Position numbers and translations under genes: made by a program. A DNA stretch of 18,321 nucleotides from Methanomassiliicoccaceae archaeon. Lineage in GTDB: Archaea; Thermoplasmatota; Thermoplasmata; Methanomassiliicoccales; Methanomethylophilaceae. Location: positions 1-18,321 of the forward strand of contig WQXR01000011.1 of assembly GCA_009784745.1 (NCBI GenBank), written 5' to 3'. The notes under the pieces are model-generated. The model was given only the letters and a program-made list of their open reading frames with translations, did not search any database and was not told the DNA's origin. Positions 6,883 to 13,856 of the stretch are shown here, in pieces (position 1 is the stretch's first letter; each line of letters starts with the position of its first letter).

Positions 6883-6899
6883 TGTCATGCACAAATCCC

Positions 6900-7400
6900 A
6901 TGAACAGAATCAAGGTCATCAATGAACCGTCAGAGTTAGTTCCGATGCTCAGGTCCGTTGACACAGCCGTCAAAAGGGACGTACTGAAAGAGGTGACCTT
7001 GGAATGGAGAACTGCGAAAGAGATCGAAGATAAGTTCGGTCCGGAAGGAAAGGAAGCGATCCTGTTCTTCGAGAAGATGAAATTAGTTGAGAGCAGATGG
7101 CAATCCACCGATAACAATTATCCGGAAAAGTCATTTCATACGTATTATATGTCATTCCACATCAACGCCCAGTGGCCGGTATACGAGATAAGCGACGTTC
7201 TCGCGGCGGCGATGATGAGCGAGGACGAGTTCAAAGCGATCGAAGTGAAGATATTGGAACAGATAGAGAACGGGGGAAAGTTCTCCGGCGACGTGGCCGA
7301 GACGTTAGGTCTTTCGTCGACAATGCTCAGAAGCCTTGTGCGCCGTTCAGTCAGAATGGACTACCGCGGACACAGGATCGAGCTGATCCAAGAGAAGTAA
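6900..7400 (+). CDS. Thermoplasmata-type ArsR-like transcriptional regulator
   Basis: A 166-residue protein beginning MNRIKVINEPSELVPMLRSVDT. It has an N-terminal winged-helix (KEVTLEWRTAKEIEDKFGPEGKEAILFFEKMKLVE), a central FHTYYMSFHINAQWPVYEISDVLAAAMM region and a second helix-turn-helix near the C-terminus (GDVAETLGLSSTMLRSLVRRS). I recognise the pattern from conserved regulators in Thermoplasma-related archaea; its targets are not known to me. The frame extends upstream to 6858, but TATA box TTTTTATATTTATAA (6868-6882) is centred 26 nt before ATG 6900, so a leaderless start there is preferred. It precedes trm56 by 4 nt, suggesting co-transcription. Confidence 0.85.
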   Translation: MNRIKVINEPSELVPMLRSVDTAVKRDVLKEVTLEWRTAKEIEDKFGPEGKEAILFFEKMKLVESRWQSTDNNYPEKSFHTYYMSFHINAQWPVYEISDVLAAAMMSEDEFKAIEVKILEQIENGGKFSGDVAETLGLSSTMLRSLVRRSVRMDYRGHRIELIQEK

Positions 7401-7404
7401 AACC

Positions 7405-7923
7405 ATGGCTGAAATACGTATAATGCGTATCGGTCACCGTCCGCAGAGAGATAAGAGAGTTACGACGCACGTTGCGTTGTCGTCGCGTGCGCTCGGCGCG
7501 AAAGGAATTTACGTGGATACGGAAGATCGTGTACTCGAGGAGAACGTAAAAAGCGTCTGCGAGCGTTTCGGCGGCGATTTTTTCATACACACAGGAGTGA
7601 AATGGAAAGAAACAGTGAAAAAGTTTGACGGCGTTGTCGTACACCTGACGATGTACGGACAAAAGATGAACGAGGCGCTGGAAAAAATTCCCAAGGACAA
7701 AGATATGCTTATAGTCGTAGGTGCGGAAAAAGTTCCGCCGGAAGTTTACGAGAAGGCACATTTTAACGTATCCGTAGGGAACCAGCCGCATTCTGAGATA
7801 GCGGCGTTGTCAATATTCATGTACTCGCTTACATCAGGGAACGCATTGTACGAGGACAGGAACGCACGTTTCACCGTGATACCGAACGAAAGGGGGAAGA
7901 CAGTTGTCGAAGTACCCCGATGA
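7405..7923 (+). CDS. trm56: tRNA (cytidine(56)-2'-O)-methyltransferase
   Basis: A 172-residue archaeal SPOUT-class methyltransferase that 2'-O-methylates C56 in the tRNA T-loop. It has the family N-terminus IRIMRIGHRPQRDKRVTTHV, in which the basic residues contact tRNA. The SPOUT knot signatures are LIVVGAEKVPPEVY (102-115) and NVSVGNQPHSEIAALSIF (121-138). Length is normal for the family. It follows the upstream regulator by 4 nt, and the next gene starts 20 nt inside its 3' end. Confidence 0.95.
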   Translation: MAEIRIMRIGHRPQRDKRVTTHVALSSRALGAKGIYVDTEDRVLEENVKSVCERFGGDFFIHTGVKWKETVKKFDGVVVHLTMYGQKMNEALEKIPKDKDMLIVVGAEKVPPEVYEKAHFNVSVGNQPHSEIAALSIFMYSLTSGNALYEDRNARFTVIPNERGKTVVEVPR

Positions 7924-8485
7924 ACGCCAATGCATAAAACTTCTCGAAAGGGCGGGATGTACGAGACGTGTGATAATTCACTCGTGTACAGTGAAAGCAG
8001 TAGCGGTGACAATATCAGAGGGAACGAACGCCGATATGGGATTGATAATCGCGGGTGCTTTGCTCCATGACATCGGAAGAGCAAAGGACCATACAGTGAT
8101 GCATGCCGTCGTCGGAGCGGCAATAGCGGAAAAGATAGGTCTGCCGGAAGAAGTGATAAACATCATAAGGAAGCACATAGGCGCCGGTCTCGACGACAAG
8201 GACGCATCAGAACTGGGAATACCGAAAGGGGATTACATTCCGTCCACGCTTGAAGAGAAGTTAGTTGCTCACGCTGATAACATGGTAAGCGACAACAGAG
8301 TGGTACCGCATACCCACACCGTCACGAAACTAAGGATGAAGGGCTCCGACCGCGGAGCGGATCGTGTTGCCGCTTTACATAAAGAATTATCCGGTATGTG
8401 CGGCACCGATCTCGATAAAAAAGCACTAATGCTCGGTGATTCGCCCCTGCTTAACGGTCTTTGCGCTTCTTTTGGCGGGAAGTGA
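7904..8485 (+). CDS. HD-domain metal-dependent phosphohydrolase
   Basis: A 193-residue protein with a classical HD signature: H26 (IIHSCTV), H55-D56 in GALLHDIGRAK, nearby H63, H67 and H91 (IIRKHIGAG), and D125 in AHADNMVSD. These would bind one or two metal ions; the substrate (nucleotide or phosphoester) is unknown. It starts at TTG 7904 preceded by a strong AGGGGGAAG ribosome-binding sequence, and overlaps trm56 by 20 nt, so it is probably translationally coupled. A functional link to tRNA maturation is inferred from the coupling only. Its last 60 nt overlap the convergent PRC-barrel gene. Confidence 0.88.
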   Translation: MSKYPDERQCIKLLERAGCTRRVIIHSCTVKAVAVTISEGTNADMGLIIAGALLHDIGRAKDHTVMHAVVGAAIAEKIGLPEEVINIIRKHIGAGLDDKDASELGIPKGDYIPSTLEEKLVAHADNMVSDNRVVPHTHTVTKLRMKGSDRGADRVAALHKELSGMCGTDLDKKALMLGDSPLLNGLCASFGGK

Positions 8486-8746
8486 ACGTTCCGCTTCCTT
8501 CGGAGTGAAATGAACGCGGTCCGGGAACGCTTTCAGGATTATGACATCACCGACACTTTGCACCCACCTGAAAGGAACGTTCAGAGAAACGCCGAAATCG
8601 GCTATCGCCTCATTCGATGATTCTATGAAAAGGCCGTCCACCTTGTTGTTCTTAAGATCGATGACAAGGTTTGTAACTTCACCTACAAAGATGCCCGTGG
8701 GCGCGTATACCGAAAGACCGATGAGATTTCCCGCCTCTTCTAACAT
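8426..8746 (-). CDS. PRC-barrel domain protein
   Basis: A 106-residue protein: LIGLSVYAPTGIFVGEVTNLVIDLKNNKVDGLFIE, then VPFRWVQSVGDVIILKA, which is the PRC-barrel beta fold. A basic tail follows (KRSAKTVKQGRITEH). PRC barrels are protein or RNA interaction modules (RimM C-terminus; archaeal cell-division Cdp proteins); the role here is unknown. ATG 8746 is 27 nt from a TATA box (8770-8777), implying a leaderless message. It ends at TAG (8426-8428), overlapping the HD gene end to end by 60 nt. Confidence 0.85.
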   Translation of the reverse strand: MLEEAGNLIGLSVYAPTGIFVGEVTNLVIDLKNNKVDGLFIESSNEAIADFGVSLNVPFRWVQSVGDVIILKAFPDRVHFTPKEAERSLPAKRSAKTVKQGRITEH

Positions 8747-8769
8747 TCGACCATGTTAACGAATGAACG

Positions 8770-8777
8770 GATATATC
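8770..8777 (-). promoter_or_regulatory. TATA box of the PRC-barrel gene
   Basis: Minus-strand GATATATCC is centred about 27 nt before ATG 8746. Confidence 0.55.
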
Positions 8778-8828
8778 GTTTGCGTGTTAGTACGTGAGCA
8801 CATACGCATTTTTCTCTTTCAATGAAAC

Positions 8829-8865
8829 GTATATATCCTATACCCGCAATCTGAACCCATAGGAG
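8829..8865 (+). promoter_or_regulatory. thioredoxin operon promoter and ribosome-binding site
   Basis: TATA box CGTATATATCC (8829-8839) predicts transcription start near 8860. The GGAG at 8862-8865, eight nt before ATG 8874, would lie at the very 5' end of a short leader. So this operon looks leadered, unlike several neighbours. Confidence 0.55.
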
Positions 8866-8873
8866 ACGGTACA

Positions 8874-9185
8874 ATGGTAACGGAACTCAATGAGAGAACG
8901 TTCGACGCGTTCGTGGAAGATAACAAGATCGTACTGATAGACTGCTGGGCACCATGGTGCAGACCGTGCAGGCTGCTGGCGCCGGTCATCGAAGAATTAT
9001 CGGAAGAACTTAAGGGCAAGGTTGCCGTAGGCAAACTTAACACGGATGATAATCAGGGCATTGCGGTAAGGTTCGGAATAAACGCGATACCGACGTTACT
9101 GGTGTTCAAAGAAGGCGTCATGTACGAACCGCTTGTCGGTCTCAGGCCGAAAGAGGATATTAAAGATTACATTCTCAGTTTGTGA
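8874..9185 (+). CDS. trxA: thioredoxin
   Basis: A 103-residue cytosolic dithiol carrier. The active site is W28-C29-R30-P31-C32; the usual residue between Cys and Pro is Gly, so the Arg is a noticeable variant that may shift redox potential or partner choice. The cis-proline is at 73 (NAIPTLLVF) and GLRPKEDIKDYI ends the fold, matching normal thioredoxin length. Its stop overlaps the GTG start of the reductase gene (GTGA), strongly tying the two together. Confidence 0.96.
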   Translation: MVTELNERTFDAFVEDNKIVLIDCWAPWCRPCRLLAPVIEELSEELKGKVAVGKLNTDDNQGIAVRFGINAIPTLLVFKEGVMYEPLVGLRPKEDIKDYILSL

Positions 9186-10075
9186 CGGTCATGGACATCA
9201 TAATAATCGGCGCCGGTCCCGCAGGGATACAGGCGGCGATACACGCCGCAAGAGCAAAAGCATCGGTAACGATCGCAGGAAAGATGATCGACAGCGCGAT
9301 GCACGGAACGCATGTCGAAAATTATTTCGGCATCGGCAAGGCCGACGGAACGGATATGCTGAGAATAGGCATGCAGCAGGCGAAAGCATTCGGTGCGAAG
9401 CACATCGATGAAGATATAACAGAAATGGAATGTTCCGGTGATCTGTTCACCGTAACAACGGAAAATGAAACAAAAATAACGTCTGGCTCAATTATAATTG
9501 CTTCCGGCGTAGCAAGAAAGAGACTTAACGTCCGCGGCGAGAAGGAATACTTCGGCAAAGGCGTAAGTTATTGCGCTTCGTGTGACTGCAACTTCTACAA
9601 AGGAAAACGCGTCGCAATAATAGGCGACGGTTCCGAAGCGGCAGCATCGGCGGAATTGATGACGAGATACGCATCATACGTGTTTTGGATAACCAAGGAC
9701 ACAAGAACATCCGAAACGATGATAAACAAAGCAAAGAACGCCGGTGTTGAGATCATTGACGAAAATGTCGTTGAAATAATGGGCAAGGACAAGAAAGTGA
9801 CGAGAATAATGTTCTCTGATTCCTCAATGGTCAATGTGGACGGTGTTTTCATTGAATTGGGTGCGCGTTCATCATCAGATCTGGCGATGGACGTCAACGT
9901 CATACCGAACACGGACGGAACGATACCCGTCAACGATAAGTGTGAAACTTCTGTCAAAGGAGTGTACGCATGCGGCGACGTGACCGGTAAGCCGTTTCAG
10001 ATAGCAAAAGCGGTCGGACAGGGCGCAATAGCAGGGATCAACGCATCAGAATACACAAAAGGCGGGAGAAAGTAA
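9182..10075 (+). CDS. trxB: thioredoxin reductase-like flavoprotein
   Basis: A 297-residue FAD enzyme of the low-molecular-weight TrxR type. The FAD motif is IIIIGAGPAGIQAA (6-19), the redox cysteines are C131-A-S-C134, followed by DC where most have DG, the second nucleotide fold is IIGDGSEAAASAE (146-158), and the FAD-binding C-terminus is GVYACGDVTGKPFQIAKAVGQG. The usual NADPH 2'-phosphate motif HRRxxxR is replaced by WITKDTRT (169-176). This recalls archaeal TrxRs reported not to use NADPH (Thermoplasma) or to use F420H2 (Methanocaldococcus DFTR), so the electron donor is open. GTG 9182 overlaps the trxA stop; ATG 9191 is an alternative start. Confidence 0.93.
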   Translation: MTVMDIIIIGAGPAGIQAAIHAARAKASVTIAGKMIDSAMHGTHVENYFGIGKADGTDMLRIGMQQAKAFGAKHIDEDITEMECSGDLFTVTTENETKITSGSIIIASGVARKRLNVRGEKEYFGKGVSYCASCDCNFYKGKRVAIIGDGSEAAASAELMTRYASYVFWITKDTRTSETMINKAKNAGVEIIDENVVEIMGKDKKVTRIMFSDSSMVNVDGVFIELGARSSSDLAMDVNVIPNTDGTIPVNDKCETSVKGVYACGDVTGKPFQIAKAVGQGAIAGINASEYTKGGRK

Positions 10076-10587
10076 TGCCTGACAAAGAACTGATATCGGG
10101 AATGCTCAGGGAAGAAGGCGGATTCCAGAAGGCATTGAGAAGTCTGCTTGCGAACGAATTGCAAATGACGGTCAACGAATTCTGCTTGGCGACGGGAATA
10201 TCGCAAAGTACGATGTACAAGATCCTCGAAGAAAAAAGAGAGCCGAATCTGAGAACAATAAGGGCAATAATAAAAGCGGTCCGTTATCTTTCGGCGAAGC
10301 CCGATGAACGTTTCATCGCGATAATCGCTTCTCATCAGGTATTGCAGACGATAAGCGATTCCGTCAAGGTCGGGAACAAGGACATAAATTTGCGTGAATA
10401 TCCGGTAACTACAATGGAAGATGCCATCATTTCAGCGGTAATGGCAGAGCGTGACGGTGCTTTGGCGATAGTCTGCGCACCCATAATCGCGCCGACCATT
10501 GAAAGGATATTGAAGATCCCCGTATCACCGGTGATACCGAGAGAAAGCATATTCGAAGCGATAGAAAGGATAAAAGGCGACATATGA
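10075..10587 (+). CDS. HTH regulator with PrpR-like sensor domain
   Basis: A 170-residue protein. Residues about 15-70 carry an XRE-type helix-turn-helix (LQMTVNEFCLATGISQSTMYKILEEKREPNLRTIRAIIKAV). The C-terminal half (YPVTTMEDAIISAVMAERDGALAIVCAPIIAPTIERILKIPVSPVIPRESIFEAIERIK) resembles the sensory N-domain of PrpR-type activators. It probably senses a small ligand and may regulate its own operon. The ATG shares one base with the trxB stop. Confidence 0.82.
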   Translation: MPDKELISGMLREEGGFQKALRSLLANELQMTVNEFCLATGISQSTMYKILEEKREPNLRTIRAIIKAVRYLSAKPDERFIAIIASHQVLQTISDSVKVGNKDINLREYPVTTMEDAIISAVMAERDGALAIVCAPIIAPTIERILKIPVSPVIPRESIFEAIERIKGDI

Positions 10588-11153
10588 CGGAACTTCCAAC
10601 ACCGCTTTATTTCAGGAAAAGATCGGAATGGCGAGAGTGGCTGCAGGAAAATCACAGCAAAGAGAAAGAAGTTTGGTTCGTTTTTCCGTTGCGTTCTTCC
10701 GGAGAGGAAGCTATATCGTACAACGATGCGGTAGAAGAAGCATTATGTTTCGGCTGGATAGACAGCACTATCAGGTCACTCGATGAGGGACACAAAATTC
10801 AGAGGTTCACTCCGCGCAATCCAAAAAGCAGTTATTCGCAATCAAACAAAGAACGTCTTAATTGGCTTTCGAACAATGGTATGATACATACCTCCGTCAT
10901 AGAAAGTGTGCGTCAGATATTGAATGAAGAATTCGTCTTTCCGGCGGATATTATTGAGCACATCAAAAATGATAAGGTCGTATGGGAACACTTTCAGCGG
11001 TTCTCGGAACCGTACAAAAGGATAAGGGTCGCGTACGTCGATGCTGCACGCGAAAGTTCTGATGAGTTCAGCAAAAGACTGAACAATCTCATCAGCACAA
11101 CCAAGAAAGGAAAAATGATCAAAGGCTACGGCGGAATAGACAAATATTATTGA
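10584..11153 (+). CDS. YdeI/OmpD-associated family protein
   Basis: A 189-residue protein of the YdeI-like family (widespread, poorly characterised). It has the N-terminal LYFRKRSEWREWLQENHSKEKEVWFVF, then YNDAVEEALCFGWIDSTIRSLDE and QRFTPRNPKSSYSQSNKERL, and a basic C-terminus with a second short repeat of the fold. Its biochemical activity is unknown. ATG 10584 overlaps the preceding stop (ATGA). It is the last gene of the thioredoxin operon. Confidence 0.88.
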   Translation: MTELPTPLYFRKRSEWREWLQENHSKEKEVWFVFPLRSSGEEAISYNDAVEEALCFGWIDSTIRSLDEGHKIQRFTPRNPKSSYSQSNKERLNWLSNNGMIHTSVIESVRQILNEEFVFPADIIEHIKNDKVVWEHFQRFSEPYKRIRVAYVDAARESSDEFSKRLNNLISTTKKGKMIKGYGGIDKYY

Positions 11154-11179
11154 ACAACAGTAAAAATAAAAATATCACC

Positions 11180-11207
11180 TTAATTATTATCATACCCAAG
11201 GTATGAT
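11180..11207 (+). promoter_or_regulatory. promoter and palindromic operator of the winged-helix/Lsm-like/elp3 cluster
   Basis: TTAATTATTAT (11180-11190) is a TATA-like box about 26 nt before ATG 11211, predicting a leaderless transcript. ATCATACC-CAA-GGTATGAT (11189-11207) is a perfect inverted repeat with 8-bp arms, placed between the box and the start. It is a likely operator for the winged-helix protein encoded immediately downstream (inference). Confidence 0.6.
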
Positions 11208-11210
11208 GAT

Positions 11211-11675
11211 ATGTTCGAACTCAACGTAATAAGCAACACTCCGTTGGGCGCAATGACCGACATTGACGCCGTAGCGGAAACGTTCCTCACGCAGATAGGA
11301 TACATTCCCAAAGGATATGATCCGAAAACGGATGCATCCAACGTGAAGGAAAGCGTCCCGTACAGGATGTTCATGGATCATTTCATTCGGAACCCGTCCA
11401 AGATATGGACGGTCGATGAATTGGCGGCGTTGTTAAAGACAACAAAACCAACGATATACAGGCACATAAACAAACTGAAATCCATGGATATATTGGAATC
11501 AGCCGACGTTGAATTCAGCGGCCAAATGAAGAAAGGATACAGGATAAGGTACGGAGACCTCAGGATGGCGTGGAGTTTCACGGAAGAGAACGTGGACATG
11601 GCGATGAAGAATTATCGAAGAACGGTGGAACACTTCCAGAAACTTGCAGATGATGAGAGGGAGAGAAGTGTCTGA
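11211..11675 (+). CDS. winged-helix transcriptional regulator
   Basis: A 154-residue protein. An N-terminal segment (NVISNTPLGAMTDIDAVAETFLTQIGYIP) precedes a helix-turn-helix: VDELAALLKTTKPTIYRHINKLKSMDIL (about 69-95), with wing FSGQMKKGYRIRYG. The C-terminus is helical and charged (EENVDMAMKNYRRTVEHFQKLADDERER). I do not recognise a named family. A perfect inverted repeat directly before its start suggests autoregulation. The next gene begins inside its last codons (GTG 11668), so the small protein and Elp3 downstream are likely in its operon. Confidence 0.8.
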   Translation: MFELNVISNTPLGAMTDIDAVAETFLTQIGYIPKGYDPKTDASNVKESVPYRMFMDHFIRNPSKIWTVDELAALLKTTKPTIYRHINKLKSMDILESADVEFSGQMKKGYRIRYGDLRMAWSFTEENVDMAMKNYRRTVEHFQKLADDERERSV

Positions 11676-11904
11676 TAACGAACTCGGACTGGTGGAAGGG
11701 TGGCGGTACTCCGTAACAACGGAAAAGGAACCCAGATCAAAGGGAATATTCAGAGGGTACGCAATGATCGGGAGCGAATCCGCGATCGTATTGCAAATTG
11801 CGGGAACAACAAGATTAATTCCCGTTGCAAGAGTGATACACATAGATCTTCTCGACCAGGGAGAACGTAAAAAGACGGAAAGGCCGGAATCTTATTACGG
11901 ATGA
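11668..11904 (+). CDS. small SH3/Lsm-like conserved protein
   Basis: A 78-residue protein of unknown function. A beta-rich core (GIFRGYAMIGSESAIVLQIAGTTRLIPVARVIHIDLLD) resembles an Lsm/SH3-like barrel (low-certainty fold guess). GTG 11668 is chosen because a GGGAGAG ribosome-binding sequence precedes it; TTG 11644 and ATG 11653 in the same frame are alternatives. It overlaps the regulator upstream by 8 nt and elp3 downstream by 4 nt (ATGA). Confidence 0.7.
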   Translation: MSDNELGLVEGWRYSVTTEKEPRSKGIFRGYAMIGSESAIVLQIAGTTRLIPVARVIHIDLLDQGERKKTERPESYYG

Positions 11905-13460
11905 CATGCCGCATCAGGACGGGTCTCATGGTTCACGATCTCAGCAGGAACATCATAGAAAGGATCAAAAGCGGGGATATCCGCACTAAGGATCAATTAC
12001 AGAAAGCAAAGCTGAAACTTGCCGGCGAATATAAATTGAAAGCGGTCCCGCAGAATTCTGAGATACTCGCAGACGCTGAAAAAGATGAATTGAAAATTAT
12101 TTTACCGCTGCTGAGAAGAAAACCGGTAAGGACGGTAAGCGGTGTTGCCGTCGTTGCGGTGATGACGTCACCGCATCCCTGTCCGCACGGTAAATGTACG
12201 TACTGTCCGGGAGGCGTCGATAACGGTTCGCCGCAATCATACACCGGAAAGGAACCGGCCGCACGGCGCGCAATAAGAAATGATTTCGATCCGTTCAGTC
12301 AGGTTCTTGACAGAATAACGCAATTGGAAGCGATCGGCCACAGAACTGATAAGATCGACCTGATAATAATGGGCGGAACATTCACGTCACGCAGCGAAGA
12401 ATATCAGGAATGGTTCGTAAGAAGATGTTTCGACGCAATGAACGGGAACGAAAGCAAGAGCATGGATGAAGCACACGAAAAGAATTCGACGTCAAAGCAC
12501 AGATGCATCGGATTAACGGTGGAAACGAGACCGGATGTCTTCGATAATGAACAAATACAAAGAGCAATGGCGTTCGGTGCAACGAGAGCGGAGATAGGCG
12601 TCCAGATACTGGACGATGAGATATTAAAGAACGTGAACCGCGGCCACGGGATAAAGGAAATAACGGAAGCGACAAAGAACTGCAAACAGAAAGGATTGAA
12701 AGTTTGTTATCATCTGATGCCGGGCCTTCCGGGTTCGTCATACGAAAAAGATATAGGATCATTCGAACGCATATTCAGCGACAGCGATTTCAGACCGGAC
12801 ATGCTGAAATTCTATCCTACGCTGGTGATAGAGGGAACTGAACTTTATGATCTTTGGAGATCAGGAAAATATGTTCCGTACGATACGGAAGAAGGCGTAA
12901 AATTAATTTCGCAAATGAAATCATACGTTCCGGAGTATGTGCGCATCCAGCGCATCCAGCGCGATATTCCGGTGCCGCAGATAGCCGCAGGGATAATGAA
13001 AAGTAATCTAAGAGAATTGGCGCAGGAAGAACTCATATCGAAAGGAGAACAATGCAGATGCATAAGGTGCCGTGAAGTAGGTCAGAACGACATTTCGTTG
13101 AGCGACGCATCGCTCATAACAATGAAGAATACGGAATACAAAGCGTCCGGCGGCATTGAGCATTTTATTTCGTTGGAATATGATGATATGATCATAGGCT
13201 ACATTCGTTTACGGTTCGATGATGACGTAGCGTCAATACGTGAACTGAAAGTGTTCGGACGCATGGAAGGAATAGGCGAACACGGGGATGAGTGGCAGCA
13301 CAAAGGCTTCGGAAAGCAACTGATGAAGAAAGCGGAAGAATTGTCCGCGGCGGAAGGAAAAAGAATGATCAGAATAACCGCCGGAGTAGGCGTTCGTGAA
13401 TATTATTCATCACTTGGCTATGAGTTGCAGGCGCCGTATATGGTAAAAAGTATTCATTGA
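11901..13460 (+). CDS. elp3: archaeal Elp3, tRNA uridine(34) acetyltransferase
   Basis: A 519-residue radical-SAM/GNAT enzyme that carboxymethylates or acetylates wobble U34 (cm5U-type modification). The radical SAM cluster motif is C94-PHGK-C99-TY-C102-PGG. Further core motifs are LIIMGGTFTSR, GLTVETRPD, RAEIGVQ and YHLMPGLPGS. A Cys cluster near 390-400 (CRCIRCRE) is the usual zinc-type site. The GNAT domain covers roughly 415-519, with QHKGFGKQLMKKAEELS as the acetyl-CoA loop and REYYSSLGYEL at the end. Length is normal. Start at ATG 11901 overlaps the upstream stop; Met10 is an alternative. The 3' end is 14 nt from the convergent PRC gene. Confidence 0.95.
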   Translation: MTCRIRTGLMVHDLSRNIIERIKSGDIRTKDQLQKAKLKLAGEYKLKAVPQNSEILADAEKDELKIILPLLRRKPVRTVSGVAVVAVMTSPHPCPHGKCTYCPGGVDNGSPQSYTGKEPAARRAIRNDFDPFSQVLDRITQLEAIGHRTDKIDLIIMGGTFTSRSEEYQEWFVRRCFDAMNGNESKSMDEAHEKNSTSKHRCIGLTVETRPDVFDNEQIQRAMAFGATRAEIGVQILDDEILKNVNRGHGIKEITEATKNCKQKGLKVCYHLMPGLPGSSYEKDIGSFERIFSDSDFRPDMLKFYPTLVIEGTELYDLWRSGKYVPYDTEEGVKLISQMKSYVPEYVRIQRIQRDIPVPQIAAGIMKSNLRELAQEELISKGEQCRCIRCREVGQNDISLSDASLITMKNTEYKASGGIEHFISLEYDDMIIGYIRLRFDDDVASIRELKVFGRMEGIGEHGDEWQHKGFGKQLMKKAEELSAAEGKRMIRITAGVGVREYYSSLGYELQAPYMVKSIH

Positions 13461-13474
13461 CCCAGAATACGGGA

Positions 13475-13711
13475 TCATCTGCTTACGATGACGTGCTCCT
13501 GATCAAGGTGCAGTCCCGTTATTGAGATAACAGGTCTTCCTATGTCATCGACAGTATCGGATACGGCGGTATTGGAACGGAGAACAAGATAACGTATGAA
13601 TCCTGATTCAGTATCAATGACAACATCCTCTATCGGACCGAGTAAACGTCCGTCCTTGGTCACTGCCATTTTTCCAGCGATCTCGGTAATGAACACACGT
13701 CCGTCGGCCAT
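13475..13711 (-). CDS. PRC-barrel domain protein
   Basis: A 78-residue protein: MADGRVFITEIAGKMAVTKDGRLLGPIEDVVIDTESGFIRYLVL, then IGRPVISITGLHLDQEHVIVS, a minimal PRC-barrel. The frame is open to 13840, but the upstream part is low in family resemblance and contains a TATA box (13771-13780). I use ATG 13711, preceded by GTGAT. Transcription from that box would leave a leader of about 38 nt. It lies downstream of the CDC48 gene on the same strand with its own promoter. Function unknown. Confidence 0.78.
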   Translation of the reverse strand: MADGRVFITEIAGKMAVTKDGRLLGPIEDVVIDTESGFIRYLVLRSNTAVSDTVDDIGRPVISITGLHLDQEHVIVSR

Positions 13712-13770
13712 ATTATCACGAAACCCATGCGCGGAAGCGCACTGTTTTCTGTTGTGAGGTAGCGGAGAGG

Positions 13771-13780
13771 TGATATAAAC
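13771..13780 (-). promoter_or_regulatory. TATA box of the small PRC-barrel gene
   Basis: Minus-strand GTTTATATCA gives a predicted start near 13750, inside the long open frame. This supports the shorter start at 13711. Confidence 0.5.
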
Positions 13781-13856
13781 ATGTCTGTGCAACCGCCGAA
13801 GTTCATCCCAATCCTCAAATTGTGCAACGGGGCGTTGCACTCTTTGTCGTTATAAG

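Noticed and set aside
13712..13840. N-terminal extension of the small PRC-barrel frame
   Set aside because: It contains the likely TATA box of the gene and has no resemblance to PRC-barrel proteins.
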